A stretch of 64,000 nucleotides of DNA from Ruminococcaceae bacterium BL-6 (lineage in GTDB: Bacteria; Bacillota; Clostridia; Oscillospirales; Acutalibacteraceae): contig LR778135.1 of assembly GCA_902810075.1 (NCBI GenBank), forward strand, positions 558,001 to 622,000, given 5' to 3'. Under the pieces are notes generated by a model. That model was not told the origin of the DNA. It ran no database searches and saw only the letters and a list, made by a program, of their open reading frames with translations. Numbering within the stretch: position 1 is the stretch's first letter; every line of letters starts with the position of its first letter. The translations under genes and the position numbers were made by a program. Positions 25,486-35,174 of this stretch are shown one piece after another.

Positions 25486-26832
25486 ATGAGGAAGGGTAAG
25501 GCAGCGGCAGCGGCTGGGGCGGTGGCGTTTGCCGTGCTGCTTTCGGGGTGCGCCATGGCGGGGCTCGACCCCCAGACCCTGATGCGCCCGCCCCGGTCCA
25601 CCGGGGACCGGGAAAGCATCCACCAGGTGCTGGAAAAAAAGACGAACAACCGCCTGAACCTTCAGTATCCCCGCCGCGGGGATTACCGCTCCGCCATTCT
25701 GATGCACGACCTTTCGGAAGACGGATCGGAAGAGGCCGTCGGCCTTTACCAGGCCACGGATACGGAGACCGGAATCGTTTTTATGGAAGGCAAAAACGGA
25801 AAATGGAGGGAGACCGGCTCGTTCCAGAATTCCGCTTCCCAGGTGGACAAGGTCTGCTTCGGGGATGTCGACCGCGACGGGCGCGACGATGTGGTGGTGG
25901 GCTGGGGAAACGCTTTGAACCACACCTCGTCCATCAGCATCTATTCCGATAAAAACGGAAAGATTTCGGAGCTTTCGTATGCGCAGCCGTACAGCGAATT
26001 CGAAGTGAGCGATTTCGACGGCGACGGATACGACGAGATCTTCACCGCCGTCGTTTCCACGCCGGAACAGGCCGCCATCGCGCGGCTTCTGCGCGTGACC
26101 GACAATATGGTGGAGACCATCGGCTCGGCGCACCTGGACACGGGCGTCACGAAATATATGGGCGTCACGGCGGGGAAGATCAACGAAAAGCAGTACGGCA
26201 TCGTGCTGGACGGCGCGAAAAGCGGCGGCAATTATGTGACCGAGATCCTTTACTGGGATCAGAAGGACAAGCTGCTTCAGGCCCCGTTTTTCGACGCGGG
26301 CTCGCTTTCCGCGAACTATACCCTGCGCAGCACCGACGTCGTGTCGAAGGATATCAACCACGACAGCCTGATCGAGATTCCCATCGTCAACCCGCTGCCG
26401 GGCTATACCGCCCCGGCGCCGGACGAGACCTGCTATGTCACGAGCTGGCACCGGTACGACAGCGAAAGCAACACGCTGGTGCGCGCGATGAGCATGGTCA
26501 TCGACAAGGAGGACGGCTACTGGTTCCTGATCCCCGACATGTGGCGTGGGAAAATCACGGATAAGCTGGACCGGGAGACGCGGACGCTCACCTTTTACGA
26601 GTGGCTTCCCGGCCCCGGCGGAAAAGACGGGGCTGTCGGCCAGGCGCTGCTGAAAATCCGGGCGTTTTCCAAAAAGGACTGGGATGGCGGAACCGCTTCC
26701 GCCGGATTCTACAAGCTTGAGGAGCAGAACGCCGTCGTTTACGCGGTGTCGGTTCTTCAGCCGGACAACGCGCTGTCGCTGCGCCTGAACGATATTCAGA
26801 GCAGCTTTAAGCTGATTTCTTCACAGGATTGA
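25486..26832 (+). CDS. Lipoprotein with FG-GAP/VCBS-like repeats
   Basis: 448 residues with a lipobox (VLLSGC, Cys22) and therefore probably anchored outside the membrane. Two calcium-loop-like motifs, DVDRDGRDDVVVG and DFDGDGYDEIF, are typical of FG-GAP/VCBS beta-propeller blades, which mediate binding rather than catalysis. The ATG has AGAGG 6 bases upstream; TATAAT at 25443-25448 is a likely -10. It lies 29 bases ahead of a response regulator and sensor kinase, so it may feed signals to that kinase; this is inferred from position only. Confidence 0.75.
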   Translation: MRKGKAAAAAGAVAFAVLLSGCAMAGLDPQTLMRPPRSTGDRESIHQVLEKKTNNRLNLQYPRRGDYRSAILMHDLSEDGSEEAVGLYQATDTETGIVFMEGKNGKWRETGSFQNSASQVDKVCFGDVDRDGRDDVVVGWGNALNHTSSISIYSDKNGKISELSYAQPYSEFEVSDFDGDGYDEIFTAVVSTPEQAAIARLLRVTDNMVETIGSAHLDTGVTKYMGVTAGKINEKQYGIVLDGAKSGGNYVTEILYWDQKDKLLQAPFFDAGSLSANYTLRSTDVVSKDINHDSLIEIPIVNPLPGYTAPAPDETCYVTSWHRYDSESNTLVRAMSMVIDKEDGYWFLIPDMWRGKITDKLDRETRTLTFYEWLPGPGGKDGAVGQALLKIRAFSKKDWDGGTASAGFYKLEEQNAVVYAVSVLQPDNALSLRLNDIQSSFKLISSQD

Positions 26833-26861
26833 ATTTTTAGGAACGAGGAGGAACCGGACGC

Positions 26862-27566
26862 ATGAAAAGAATACTGGTGGCGGAGGATGAACAGGCGATC
26901 CGCGAGTTTGTGGTCATCAATCTGAAGCGGGCGGGCTACGAGGTGACCGAGGCGGAAAACGGCGAGCAGGCCCTGGAGCTGTACGAGCGCGAAAACGGAG
27001 CGTTCGACGTGGCCGTTCTGGATATCATGATGCCGGGGGCCTACGACGGCCTTGCGGTCTGCCGGGAGCTGCGCCAGAAGAGCGGCTCCATCGGCATCAT
27101 CCTGCTGACGGCGCGCACGCAGGAAATGGATAAGGTGAGCGGGCTGATGATGGGCGCGGACGATTATGTGACGAAGCCGTTCAGCCCCAGCGAGCTCGTC
27201 GCGCGCGTGGATGCGGTGTACCGCCGCGTCGCGCTGGAGGAAATGCGCACCGAGAACAATTTCAAGGAGGAGATCCGCTCGGGCGATTTTTCGCTGAACC
27301 TGCGCAACCGGGCGCTGATGAAAAAGGGCGTGCCGGTCGAGCTGACGCAGGTGGAGTTCCAGATCATGGAGTATTTCTTTTCGAACCCCGGAAAGGCGCT
27401 GGACCGCACGGATATTCTGAAGCATGTGTGGGGCGACTCGTATTACGGCGAGGAGAAAATCGTGGATGTCAATATCCGCAGGCTGCGGATGAAGGTGGAG
27501 GATGAACCCTCGAACCCGAAACATATCGTGACCGTATGGGGACTGGGCTATAAATGGGAAGCCTGA
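26862..27566 (+). CDS. OmpR/PhoB-family response regulator
   Basis: 234 residues. The receiver domain (about 1-118) has the acidic pair in AEDE, phospho-acceptor Asp54 in LDIMMPG, and the conserved lysine in DYVTKPFSPSELVARV. The C-terminal DNA-binding domain (about 135-232) ends in VDVNIRRLRMKVE and YKWEA, typical of the OmpR wing. GAGGAGG precedes the ATG. Paired with the kinase that follows at 27603. Confidence 0.95.
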   Translation: MKRILVAEDEQAIREFVVINLKRAGYEVTEAENGEQALELYERENGAFDVAVLDIMMPGAYDGLAVCRELRQKSGSIGIILLTARTQEMDKVSGLMMGADDYVTKPFSPSELVARVDAVYRRVALEEMRTENNFKEEIRSGDFSLNLRNRALMKKGVPVELTQVEFQIMEYFFSNPGKALDRTDILKHVWGDSYYGEEKIVDVNIRRLRMKVEDEPSNPKHIVTVWGLGYKWEA

Positions 27567-27602
27567 TTTTTCACAAATTCTGATTGGGGGAGATGACGGG
27601 GA

Positions 27603-29072
27603 ATGAAAGCATGGGGAATCACAAGGCGCTGGATTCTGAACAGCCTGGGGATCATCGTACTTGTCCTTGTCACCCTGATCATCACGCTTTCGTTTGTCGT
27701 GCAGAGCTATGTGTACAACGGCATCCAGCAGACCATCAACGGCCGCTCCGGCGAGCTGACGAACGTGTTTTCCGGATACGGGAAGCGCACGGCGTCGGAG
27801 TTTTCCGCGTCCGCGCGCAACTATGTGGAAAACTCGCCCAGCAAAGAGACGATGGAGATGATGGTGCTGAATTCCCAGGGGAAGATCATCATCACGTCCA
27901 CCGGCTTCGCGCCGGACCAGGACCAGCCGATGCCGGACTACCGGCTGGCGCTCCAGAGCCCCGACGGCTACGGCACCTGGAAGGGGAAGCTCTCCTCCGG
28001 GGAAAAGGTGATGGCCGTCACCCGCCTGATCCGCAACGACAACGGGTCCGTCCTCGGGGGGATCCGCTACGCCGTCTCGCTGGAGGAAGCCGACCGGCAG
28101 GTGTTCACGATCGTCGGCCTGCTCATGCTGGCGGGCTGCCTGATCATCCTGTTCGTGATCTTTTCCAGCACCTATTTCATCAAATCCATCGTCGGGCCCA
28201 TCAAGCAGATCGGCGCGACGGCAAAGCGCATCGCGCAGGGCGATTTCAACGCCCGCATCGAGCATGTCAGCGACGACGAGATCGGTGAGCTGTGCCGGAC
28301 GATCAACGACATGGCCGTGGAGCTGGGCACGGCCGAAAAGATGAAAAACGATTTTATTTCCTCCGTCTCCCACGAGCTGAGAACGCCGCTCACCGCCATC
28401 AAGGGCTGGGCCGAGACCATGCAGCAGTTCGGGGAAAACGACCGGGAAAATTATGAAAAGGGCATGGGCGTCATCATCCGGGAGTCGGAGCGCCTTTCCG
28501 GCATCGTGGAGGAGCTGCTCGACTTTTCCCGCATGCAGAGCGGCCGCATGAGCCTGACGATGGACAAGATCGACATCCTGGCCGAGCTCGGCGAAGCGGT
28601 CTACATGTTCAGCGAGCGCGCCCAGACGGAAGGGAAGTTCCTGCTTTACGAGGAGCCGGCCATGCTCTCCCCGGTGCTCGGCGACATCAACCGGCTGCGC
28701 CAGGTGTTCGTCAACATCATCGACAACGCGCTCAAATATACCAAGTCCGGGGACACGATCAACGTGACGGCCGAGGAAAAGGAAGGGAAGATTTTCGTCG
28801 TCATCAGCGACAACGGCTGCGGGATCCCCGCCAAAGACCTTCCCAACGTGAAAAAGAAATTCTATAAGGCGAACCAAACCGTGCGTGGCTCGGGAATCGG
28901 GCTTGCGCTGGCCGACGAGATCATGGCGCTCCATTCCGGGAGCCTGACCATCGAGAGCCAGGAAGGGGTCGGCACCTCCGTGACCATCACCATACCCACC
29001 CTGAAGCAGCCGCATCCCGAGCCGGAGCCCGCGCCTGCCGCCGAAGAAAGGAAACCCGAAAACAATGGCTAG
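27603..29072 (+). CDS. Membrane sensor histidine kinase
   Basis: 489 residues: transmembrane helix about 13-35, an extracytoplasmic sensor of about 135 residues, a second helix (about 165-195), HAMP linker (IKSIVGPIKQIGATAKRIAQGDF), HisKA with the phospho-accepting histidine in SVSHELRTPLTAIKGW, and HATPase with NALKYT (N box), SDNGCGIP (G1) and GSGIGLALADEI (G2). The C-terminal tail is Pro/Glu rich. Cotranscribed with the response regulator. The signal sensed is unknown; the upstream lipoprotein is a candidate partner. Confidence 0.94.
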   Translation: MKAWGITRRWILNSLGIIVLVLVTLIITLSFVVQSYVYNGIQQTINGRSGELTNVFSGYGKRTASEFSASARNYVENSPSKETMEMMVLNSQGKIIITSTGFAPDQDQPMPDYRLALQSPDGYGTWKGKLSSGEKVMAVTRLIRNDNGSVLGGIRYAVSLEEADRQVFTIVGLLMLAGCLIILFVIFSSTYFIKSIVGPIKQIGATAKRIAQGDFNARIEHVSDDEIGELCRTINDMAVELGTAEKMKNDFISSVSHELRTPLTAIKGWAETMQQFGENDRENYEKGMGVIIRESERLSGIVEELLDFSRMQSGRMSLTMDKIDILAELGEAVYMFSERAQTEGKFLLYEEPAMLSPVLGDINRLRQVFVNIIDNALKYTKSGDTINVTAEEKEGKIFVVISDNGCGIPAKDLPNVKKKFYKANQTVRGSGIGLALADEIMALHSGSLTIESQEGVGTSVTITIPTLKQPHPEPEPAPAAEERKPENNG

Positions 29073-30018
29073 AGAAAAGACAAGAATGATCACGTCCATC
29101 GGCGGTCAGGCGCTGATTGAGGGAATTATGATGCGCGGCCCGAAAAAAACGGCCGTTTCCGTCCGCCTGCCGGACCACACGATTTCCACGAAGGAAATTG
29201 CGGTTTCCGGCCTGCGCGAAAAGTATAAAATTCTGAAGCTTCCGATCCTGCGCGGCGTCGCGGGGTTTATCGAGGCCCTGTCCGTCGGTTACAGGGCGCT
29301 GAGCTATTCCGCAGACCAGGCGGGGCTGGAGGAGGACGAGGAGCCCTCGAAATTCGACCGGTTCATGGAGCGCGTCTTCGGCGACAAGCTGATGAACGCC
29401 GTCATGGCGATCAGCGGGGCCCTGGGGGTCGCCATCGCGGTGGTCCTGTTCTTCTGGCTTCCCACCTGGCTGTTCAACATGGGGCAGAGCCGCCTGTTCG
29501 GCGCGGGGATCGCTCCGTGGCGCTCCGTTGTGGAAGGGATCATGCGCATTCTGATCTTCATCGGGTACATCGCCTTCTGCGCCAGCCTGCCGGATATCCG
29601 CCGGGTGTTCCGGTACCACGGCGCCGAACATAAAACAATTTTCTGTTATGAGAACGAAGAGGAGCTGACGGTGGAGAACGTGCGCCGCCACAAACGGTTC
29701 CACCCCCGCTGCGGCACCAGCTTCATGGTCATCATGCTGCTTCTCGGGATCATAGTCGGCTTTTTTATCCCGTTTACCAACCCGTTCGTGCGCACCGCCG
29801 CGAAAATTCTGTGCGTCCCGCTCATCGTTGGCGTCGGGTACGAGCTGATCCGCATCTGCGGAAAATACGACAACGTGTTCACGCGCATCCTTTCCGCGCC
29901 CGGCATGTGGGTGCAGCACATCACGACGAAGGAGCCGGACGACTCGATGATCGAGGTGGCGATCGCCGCGATGAAGGAAGTGATTCCCGAAAACGGGGAG
30001 GACAGGATCCGGAAATGA
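29065..30018 (+). CDS. DUF1385 family membrane protein
   Basis: 317 residues with four or five hydrophobic helices. The family signature is clear: GGQALIEGIMMRGPK at the N terminus, RYHGAEHKTIFCYE in the middle, HPRCGTSF and a C-terminal QHITTKEPDDSMIEVAI. Function unknown. It overlaps the kinase gene by 8 bases and is followed by prmC with an ATGA overlap. DUF1385 next to prmC is a common arrangement in clostridia. Conserved His and Cys residues suggest metal binding, which is speculative. Confidence 0.88.
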   Translation: MAREKTRMITSIGGQALIEGIMMRGPKKTAVSVRLPDHTISTKEIAVSGLREKYKILKLPILRGVAGFIEALSVGYRALSYSADQAGLEEDEEPSKFDRFMERVFGDKLMNAVMAISGALGVAIAVVLFFWLPTWLFNMGQSRLFGAGIAPWRSVVEGIMRILIFIGYIAFCASLPDIRRVFRYHGAEHKTIFCYENEEELTVENVRRHKRFHPRCGTSFMVIMLLLGIIVGFFIPFTNPFVRTAAKILCVPLIVGVGYELIRICGKYDNVFTRILSAPGMWVQHITTKEPDDSMIEVAIAAMKEVIPENGEDRIRK

Positions 30019-30890
30019 CCTTTGACGAAGCGTACCGAAGGGGCAGGGACAGACTGAAGAAGGCGGGGGTCGAAAGCCCGGCCTTCGACGCGGTCTGCCT
30101 GTTTCAGAAAGCGTTCGGCATGGACCGCCAGGCGCTGATCGTGAACGGCGCAAAGAAGGTGCCGCCCGAACAGGCGGAGCGCTTTTTCGAAATGGCCGCT
30201 CAGCGTGCCCGGCGGCGTCCGCTCCAGTACATTCTGGGCGAGTGGGAGTTTATGTCCATGAAGCTTCAGGTCGGCGAAGGGGTGCTGATCGCGCGGGGGG
30301 AAACTGAGCTTTTGGTGCGCACTGCGGCCCGTCTTTTAAAAGGGCGCCCATCCCCGCTTTGCCTCGACCTGTGCGCCGGCACCGGAGCGGTGGGGCTGGG
30401 CCTTTCGTCGCTTCTGCCAGAGGCGCGGGTGGTCTGCGTCGAGCGTTTTCCGCGCGCGCTTTGCTATCTGCGCCGCAACCTGAAAGCGGCCGCCCGCCCC
30501 GGGGTGACCGCCCTTTCGGCGGACGTGACGGATCCCGCGGCCGCGGCGCGCTTTTCCGGGGTGGATGCCGTCGTGGCGAACCCGCCCTATGTGCGCTCGG
30601 ATGAGATCGCCGGCCTTCAGGAGGAGGTTCGGCGCGAACCGGGGAGCGCGCTGGACGGCGGGCCCGACGGGCTCGATTTCTACCGCGCCATCGCGAAGCT
30701 CTGGCTGCCCCGCCTGAAAGCGGGGGGCGTCGCTGCCGTGGAGATCGGGGAGGGGCAGGCGTCTCAGGTCTGCGCTCTGTTTCGTTCGGCTGGGATTTCC
30801 GAAATCGGCGTATTCCCCGATTTCAACCGGATCGACCGCGTGGTCGCGGGGATCCGGAAAAAGGAAGGATCAGGCATCTCCCTATCATAA
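30015..30890 (+). CDS. prmC: Peptide chain release factor N5-glutamine methyltransferase (PrmC)
   Basis: Methylates the GGQ glutamine of release factors using S-adenosylmethionine. 291 residues: N-terminal helical substrate domain, then a Rossmann methyltransferase with LDLCAGTGAVGLGLS as the SAM motif and the catalytic NPPY (VVANPPYV). The usual PRPETE motif near residue 100 reads IARGETELLV here, a modest divergence. The ATG overlaps the DUF1385 stop. prfA, its usual neighbour, is not in this window. Confidence 0.93.
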   Translation: MTFDEAYRRGRDRLKKAGVESPAFDAVCLFQKAFGMDRQALIVNGAKKVPPEQAERFFEMAAQRARRRPLQYILGEWEFMSMKLQVGEGVLIARGETELLVRTAARLLKGRPSPLCLDLCAGTGAVGLGLSSLLPEARVVCVERFPRALCYLRRNLKAAARPGVTALSADVTDPAAAARFSGVDAVVANPPYVRSDEIAGLQEEVRREPGSALDGGPDGLDFYRAIAKLWLPRLKAGGVAAVEIGEGQASQVCALFRSAGISEIGVFPDFNRIDRVVAGIRKKEGSGISLS

Positions 30891-30896
30891 AGTTCC

Positions 30897-30925
30897 GCCG
30901 CGGTAAAACGCGGCTTATTTTTTTA
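30897..30925 (+). terminator. Terminator after prmC
   Basis: GCCGCG / CGCGGC with a 6-base loop followed by TTATTTTTTTA. Confidence 0.8.
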
Positions 30926-30992
30926 TTCCCCGCTCTTCCCCCGCCTCCGGGTTCGCGCTCATAAGCGGGTTTGCTGGAAAGAAGCCAAACGG

Positions 30993-31032
30993 AAAACATT
31001 CGTTTGCTTTTGGCCCGAAAGTACGATATAAT
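30993..31032 (+). promoter_or_regulatory. recA promoter with a possible degenerate SOS box
   Basis: TTGCTT, 17 bases, TATAAT (31004-31032). AAAACATTCGTTTG at 30993-31006 overlaps the -35 and resembles the Gram-positive LexA box CGAACNNNNGTTCG at 7 of 10 fixed positions. A 9-bp direct repeat GTACGGGAA (31045, 31055) follows in the leader. Confidence 0.6.
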
Positions 31033-31101
31033 GATCTTAATATTGTACGGGAATGTACGGGAACGGAACGTTAAAACTGGAACGACCGGAGGGGTAACAT
31101 C

Positions 31102-32220
31102 ATGGCAGTTGATAAAAGCAAGGCGCTCGACACGGCGCTCGCACAGATCGAAAAGCAGTTCGGCAAGGGTGCGGTGATGCGCCTCGGTCAGAATCAGGCG
31201 ATGCACGTCGAGGCCATTTCCACCGGCTCCCTTTCGCTGGACCTGGCGCTCGGAATCGGCGGCCTGCCGCGCGGGCGCATCGTCGAAATCTTCGGGCCGG
31301 AATCATCCGGCAAAACGACGCTGGCCCTCCACTGCATCGCAGAGGGCCAGAAAAACGGCGGCTACGCGGCGTTTATCGACGTGGAGCACGCGCTTGACCC
31401 GGTCTACGCGGGCAATCTGGGCGTGGATGTGGATTCCCTGCTCGTCTCTCAGCCCGACACCGGCGAGCAGGCGCTGGAAATCACCGAGGCGCTGGTGCGT
31501 TCCGGCGCGATCGACGTGATCGTGGTCGATTCCGTCGCGGCGCTCGTGCCGCGCGCCGAGATCGAGGGCGACATGGGCGACACGCACGTCGGCCTTCAGG
31601 CAAGGCTGATGTCGCAGGCGCTGCGCAAGCTGGCGGGCGCGATCTCGAAATCGAACTGCGTCGCCATCTTCATCAACCAGCTCCGCGAAAAGGTCGGCAT
31701 CGTGTACGGCAACCCGGAAGTGACGCCCGGCGGCCGCGCGCTGAAATTTTATTCCTCGGTCCGGATCGACATCCGCAAAATCGAGACGCTGAAGAACGGG
31801 ACGGAGCAGATCGGCACCCGCACCCGCGCGAAGGTGGTCAAAAATAAAATCGCGCCGCCGTTCCGCCAGGCGGAATTCGACGTGATGTACGGCACGGGCA
31901 TTTCGCACGAGGGCGAGCTGCTCGACCTCGCCGTCAATCTGGATATCATCCAGAAAAGCGGCGCGTGGTTCTCCTATGGGGAGACCCGCCTCGGGCAGGG
32001 CCGCGACAATGTCAAGGAATTCCTGAAAAACAACGCGGAGCTGAGCGCCGAAATCGAAAAGAAGGTCCGGGAGAACGCCGATACGCTCGTCGCTGGGGCA
32101 TCCGGCAAAAAATCGGGCGGCTCGCCGGCAAAGCCCGTCGCCCCGCCGGCCCCTCCGGCAAAGCCGGCGTCTTCCCGCACCGGCTCCAAGGCCGACATCG
32201 ACATCATGGTGGATGACTGA
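31102..32220 (+). CDS. recA: DNA recombinase RecA
   Basis: ATP-dependent strand exchange and SOS co-protease. 372 residues, normal length. Walker [10 protein letters not shown], the LSRALRKLAG-type region (here [10 protein letters not shown]), loop L2 [22 protein letters not shown], and the C-terminal domain with an alanine/proline-rich then acidic tail (DIDIMVDD). GGAGG precedes the ATG by 9 bases. Followed at once by recX, as in many bacteria. Confidence 0.98.
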   Translation: MAVDKSKALDTALAQIEKQFGKGAVMRLGQNQAMHVEAISTGSLSLDLALGIGGLPRGRIVEIFGPESSGKTTLALHCIAEGQKNGGYAAFIDVEHALDPVYAGNLGVDVDSLLVSQPDTGEQALEITEALVRSGAIDVIVVDSVAALVPRAEIEGDMGDTHVGLQARLMSQALRKLAGAISKSNCVAIFINQLREKVGIVYGNPEVTPGGRALKFYSSVRIDIRKIETLKNGTEQIGTRTRAKVVKNKIAPPFRQAEFDVMYGTGISHEGELLDLAVNLDIIQKSGAWFSYGETRLGQGRDNVKEFLKNNAELSAEIEKKVRENADTLVAGASGKKSGGSPAKPVAPPAPPAKPASSRTGSKADIDIMVDD

Positions 32221-32222
32221 CC

Positions 32223-32849
32223 ATGCGGATCACGGCGATTGAACCGCGAAGGCATGCGCTTTCCGCCCTGTTTCTGGATGGGGAGCCCGCCGCACAGCTG
32301 GATTCCGAAACCCTGCTGCGCTCCGGATACCGGGTGGGGTCGGAGCTTTCCGGCGCGGAGCTTTCCACGCTGAAGGAAGCCTCCGAGCGCCGCCGCGCCG
32401 AAGAGAAGGCGCTGTACCTGCTGGAACACCGCAATCATTTTAAAAGGGAACTGGAAGAAAAACTGTGCCGGACCGTTTCCGCCGAAGCGGCGCAGGCGGC
32501 CGTCGGGCGAATGGAACAGCTCGGCCTGATCGACGACGCCCGCTATGCGCGCGATTATGCGGCCCGGCTTCTGGAGCAGAAGGGCTTTTCCGCGCGGCGC
32601 GCCCAGTACGAGCTTTGCAGAAAGGGCGTCGACCGCGGCCTGGCCGAACAGGTCGTGTCGGAGCTTGCGCCGGACCCGGTGGAAAAGATCCGGGAGATTC
32701 TGGAACGGAAATATCCCGGCGCCCGGCAGGATGAAAAGATCCGCCGCCGCGCGGCGGGCGCGATGCAGAGGCTCGGCTACCGCTTCGAGGACATCCGCCG
32801 CGCCATGCGCGAATGGGGCGAGACAACGGAATTGGATGAGGATGAATGA
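32223..32849 (+). CDS. recX: Regulatory protein RecX
   Basis: Small helical inhibitor/modulator of RecA filaments. 208 residues made of three-helix repeats; typical stretches are ALYLLEHRNHFKRELEEKL, LGLIDDARYARDYAARLLEQKGFSARR and LELKGV-like YELCRKGVDRGLAEQ. Starts 2 bases after the recA stop, so translation is coupled. An N-terminal extension of about 65 residues matches the beta-domain seen in clostridial RecX proteins. Confidence 0.93.
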   Translation: MRITAIEPRRHALSALFLDGEPAAQLDSETLLRSGYRVGSELSGAELSTLKEASERRRAEEKALYLLEHRNHFKRELEEKLCRTVSAEAAQAAVGRMEQLGLIDDARYARDYAARLLEQKGFSARRAQYELCRKGVDRGLAEQVVSELAPDPVEKIREILERKYPGARQDEKIRRRAAGAMQRLGYRFEDIRRAMREWGETTELDEDE

Positions 32850-32853
32850 AACT

Positions 32854-34188
32854 ATGGCAGTGAAGGTAGGAATGGTCAGCTTGGGCTGCGCCAAAAACCG
32901 CGTGGATGGCGAAATGATGATGGCTTCGCTGAAAAACGCGGGATATCAGCTTTGCGGGGACCCCGCAAAGGCGGATGTCGCGATCGTGAACACCTGTGGC
33001 TTCATCGAGGATGCGAAAAAGGAATCCATCGGGGAAATCCTGGAGCTGGCCCGCCTGAAAAAAGAGGGGCGGATCCGGGCGATCGTGGTGACGGGGTGCA
33101 TGGCGGAGCGCTACCGCGGGGAAATCCGCCGGGAGCTGCCGGAAGCCGACGCCGTCGCGGGCATCGGGGCGAACGCCGACATCGCGGAGCTTGTCGCGCG
33201 GGCGCTGCAGGGGGAAAAGCCGGAGGCCTTTCCGCCCAAAAGCAGGCTGCCCCTGTGCGGGGAGCGCGTGCAGTCCACCCCGGCCTACACCGCCTACCTG
33301 AAAATCGCCGAGGGCTGCGACAACCGATGTTCCTACTGCGCCATCCCGATGATCCGCGGGCGCTACCGCAGCCGCCCTATGGAGGATGCGGTGCGGGAGG
33401 CCCGCCGGCTCGCGGAGAACGGCGCGAAGGAGCTGATCCTCGTCGCGCAGGATACGAGCCGCTACGGCGACGATCTTTACGGAAGGCTCGCCCTGCCCGA
33501 GCTTCTGGACAGGCTGTGCGAAATCGAGGGCCTGCGCTGGATCCGGCTTTTGTACTGCTACCCGGATTACATCACCGACGAGCTTCTGGAAACGATTGCA
33601 AGGCAGGAAAAGGTCGCCAAATACATCGACCTTCCGCTGCAGCATGTGTCGGAGCGGGTATTGAAGGCCATGAACCGCCGGGGCGGCCGCGAAAGCATCT
33701 CGGCGCTGATCCGCAGGATGCGGGAGAAAATCCCGGGCCTGACGCTTCGCACGACGCTGATCACCGGCTTCCCGGGGGAAACCGAGCGGGATTTTGAAGA
33801 GCTGTGCGAATTTGTCCGCGACACCCGGTTTGAACGCCTGGGGTGCTTCGCCTATTCGCAGGAGGAGGGGACTCCCGCCGCAAGCCTGCCCGGGCAGATC
33901 GACGAAGAGACGAAGCGCCGCCGCATGGAGCTGATCATGGAGCGGCAGATGAGCATCATGCAGGAGACGGGCGAAGCGCGGATCGGCAGGACGATCCCCG
34001 TCCTGGTGGAAGGCTTCGACCGGAAGGAACGGTGCTGGTTCGGCCGCAGCGAACGCGATGCGCCGGAGATCGACGGCGAGGTGTTCTTTACCGCGCGGGG
34101 CGGAAAGCCGGAAATCGGGGACTTCGCGCGGGTGAAAATCACAGGCTGCGAGGACTGCGACCTGATGGGAGAGGCGGTGGAGCGATGA
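32854..34188 (+). CDS. rimO: Ribosomal protein S12 methylthiotransferase (RimO)
   Basis: Radical SAM enzyme that adds a methylthio group to an aspartate of ribosomal protein S12. 444 residues: N-terminal UPF0004 domain with MVSLGCAKNRVDGE, NTCGFIEDAKKES and VVTGCMAERY holding three cluster cysteines; radical SAM motif CDNRCSYCAIP; and a C-terminal TRAM domain with GRSERDAPEIDG, which distinguishes RimO from MiaB. Start at 32854 (MAVKVGMVSLG) is preferred; ATG at 32842 adds four residues and overlaps recX. Confidence 0.95.
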   Translation: MAVKVGMVSLGCAKNRVDGEMMMASLKNAGYQLCGDPAKADVAIVNTCGFIEDAKKESIGEILELARLKKEGRIRAIVVTGCMAERYRGEIRRELPEADAVAGIGANADIAELVARALQGEKPEAFPPKSRLPLCGERVQSTPAYTAYLKIAEGCDNRCSYCAIPMIRGRYRSRPMEDAVREARRLAENGAKELILVAQDTSRYGDDLYGRLALPELLDRLCEIEGLRWIRLLYCYPDYITDELLETIARQEKVAKYIDLPLQHVSERVLKAMNRRGGRESISALIRRMREKIPGLTLRTTLITGFPGETERDFEELCEFVRDTRFERLGCFAYSQEEGTPAASLPGQIDEETKRRRMELIMERQMSIMQETGEARIGRTIPVLVEGFDRKERCWFGRSERDAPEIDGEVFFTARGGKPEIGDFARVKITGCEDCDLMGEAVER

Positions 34189-34784
34189 ATCTGCCCAACA
34201 AGCTGACGGTTTTCCGCATGGTTCTGGTGCCGTTTTTCGTGGCGGCCGTGCTCTGGGGCGGGTCTGCCCTCCATTATCTGTACGCTGCGCTTCTGTTTGC
34301 CGCGGCGGCCTATACCGACCGCCTGGACGGCAAGCTTGCCCGCAAGAACAATCAGGTCACGGATTTCGGAAAATTTATGGATCCGCTGGCGGATAAGGTG
34401 CTGGTCATTTCCGCGCTGGTTTGCTTCGTGCAGCTCGGCCTGACGAACATCTGGTTCGTGCTGCTGATCATCGCGCGGGAATTTATGGTCACATCGATCC
34501 GCCTGGTCGCCGCGGACAGCGGTGTCGTGATCGCAGCAAACAGGTGGGGCAAGGCCAAAACCGTCAGCCAGATCACCGCCGTGCTGGCGGTGCTTCTGTT
34601 CCAGTATTGGGAAGGGCTGATCTCGGCCGGCACGCTCACCCCGTTTTCCCTGTTCGGGATTCCTTCGGGCGGGGTCCTGCTCTGGGCGGGCCAGGCTTTT
34701 ATGCTGGTGGCGACGGTGTTCACCGTGATTTCGGGGGTCATTTATCTGAAACAGAACTGGAACCTGATTAAAACCGCCAAATGA
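34185..34784 (+). CDS. pgsA: CDP-diacylglycerol--glycerol-3-phosphate 3-phosphatidyltransferase (PgsA)
   Basis: Membrane enzyme making phosphatidylglycerol phosphate. 199 residues with about four to six helices and the CDP-alcohol phosphotransferase motif D-G-x2-A-R-x8-G-x3-D-x3-D complete, from DGKLAR to MDPLAD (about residues 47-69). The residues before it, YTDRLDG, differ a little from the usual SDYLDG. The ATG overlaps the rimO stop. Last gene of the recA operon as seen here. Confidence 0.95.
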   Translation: MNLPNKLTVFRMVLVPFFVAAVLWGGSALHYLYAALLFAAAAYTDRLDGKLARKNNQVTDFGKFMDPLADKVLVISALVCFVQLGLTNIWFVLLIIAREFMVTSIRLVAADSGVVIAANRWGKAKTVSQITAVLAVLLFQYWEGLISAGTLTPFSLFGIPSGGVLLWAGQAFMLVATVFTVISGVIYLKQNWNLIKTAK

Positions 34785-34791
34785 GGCCCTC

Positions 34792-34820
34792 TTTACAAGA
34801 AAGTGGGTTTGATGTATACT
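34792..34820 (+). promoter_or_regulatory. Sigma-A promoter of the cysE leader
   Basis: TTTACA, 17 bases, TATACT, starting 8 bases after the pgsA stop. Confidence 0.75.
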
Positions 34821-34859
34821 GAAATTCGGAAACAACCAGACAGAACTGCATAAAATAGG

Positions 34860-35130
34860 AAACAAATGCAAAAAACGGGAAAAGTACCTGATGGCTCCGC
34901 AGCAGAGAGAAAGCGTCGCTGGCTGAAAGCGCTTTCTGCGGGGATTCGGCGAACATGCACCCGTTTGGCCGGAAATATCCGGCATGCAGGCGGGGGGAAC
35001 GGCCGCTCGGCGGCTCAGTATCCCGGCACGGCCGGCGCCGTTACCGCATTCGAGTGAGAAAACGGAGTGGAACCGCGGAAGAACCGCCTCCGTCCCCAAA
35101 AAAAGAGGGACGGAGGCGGTTCTTGGTTTG
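34860..35130 (+). ncRNA. T-box leader, probably cysteine-specific
   Basis: The T-box sequence AGTGGAACCGCGG (35066-35078) is followed by an 18-bp terminator hairpin (35079-35096 with 35107-35124). Upstream is a Stem-I-like region with AGAGAGAAAGCG and, at 34956-34958, TGC in the context GAACATGCAC, a plausible cysteine specifier. Uncharged tRNA-Cys should let transcription into cysE and perhaps cysS. The specifier is assigned by eye. Confidence 0.8.
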
Positions 35131-35174
35131 TTTCCCTGTGATTGTTCGTGATTAAGAAAGAGGGACTGATTTTT

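Noticed and set aside
26796..29099. A 767-codon open frame on the minus strand
   Set aside because: Antisense to the response regulator and kinase genes; composition is Arg/His/Pro rich with no recognisable domain.
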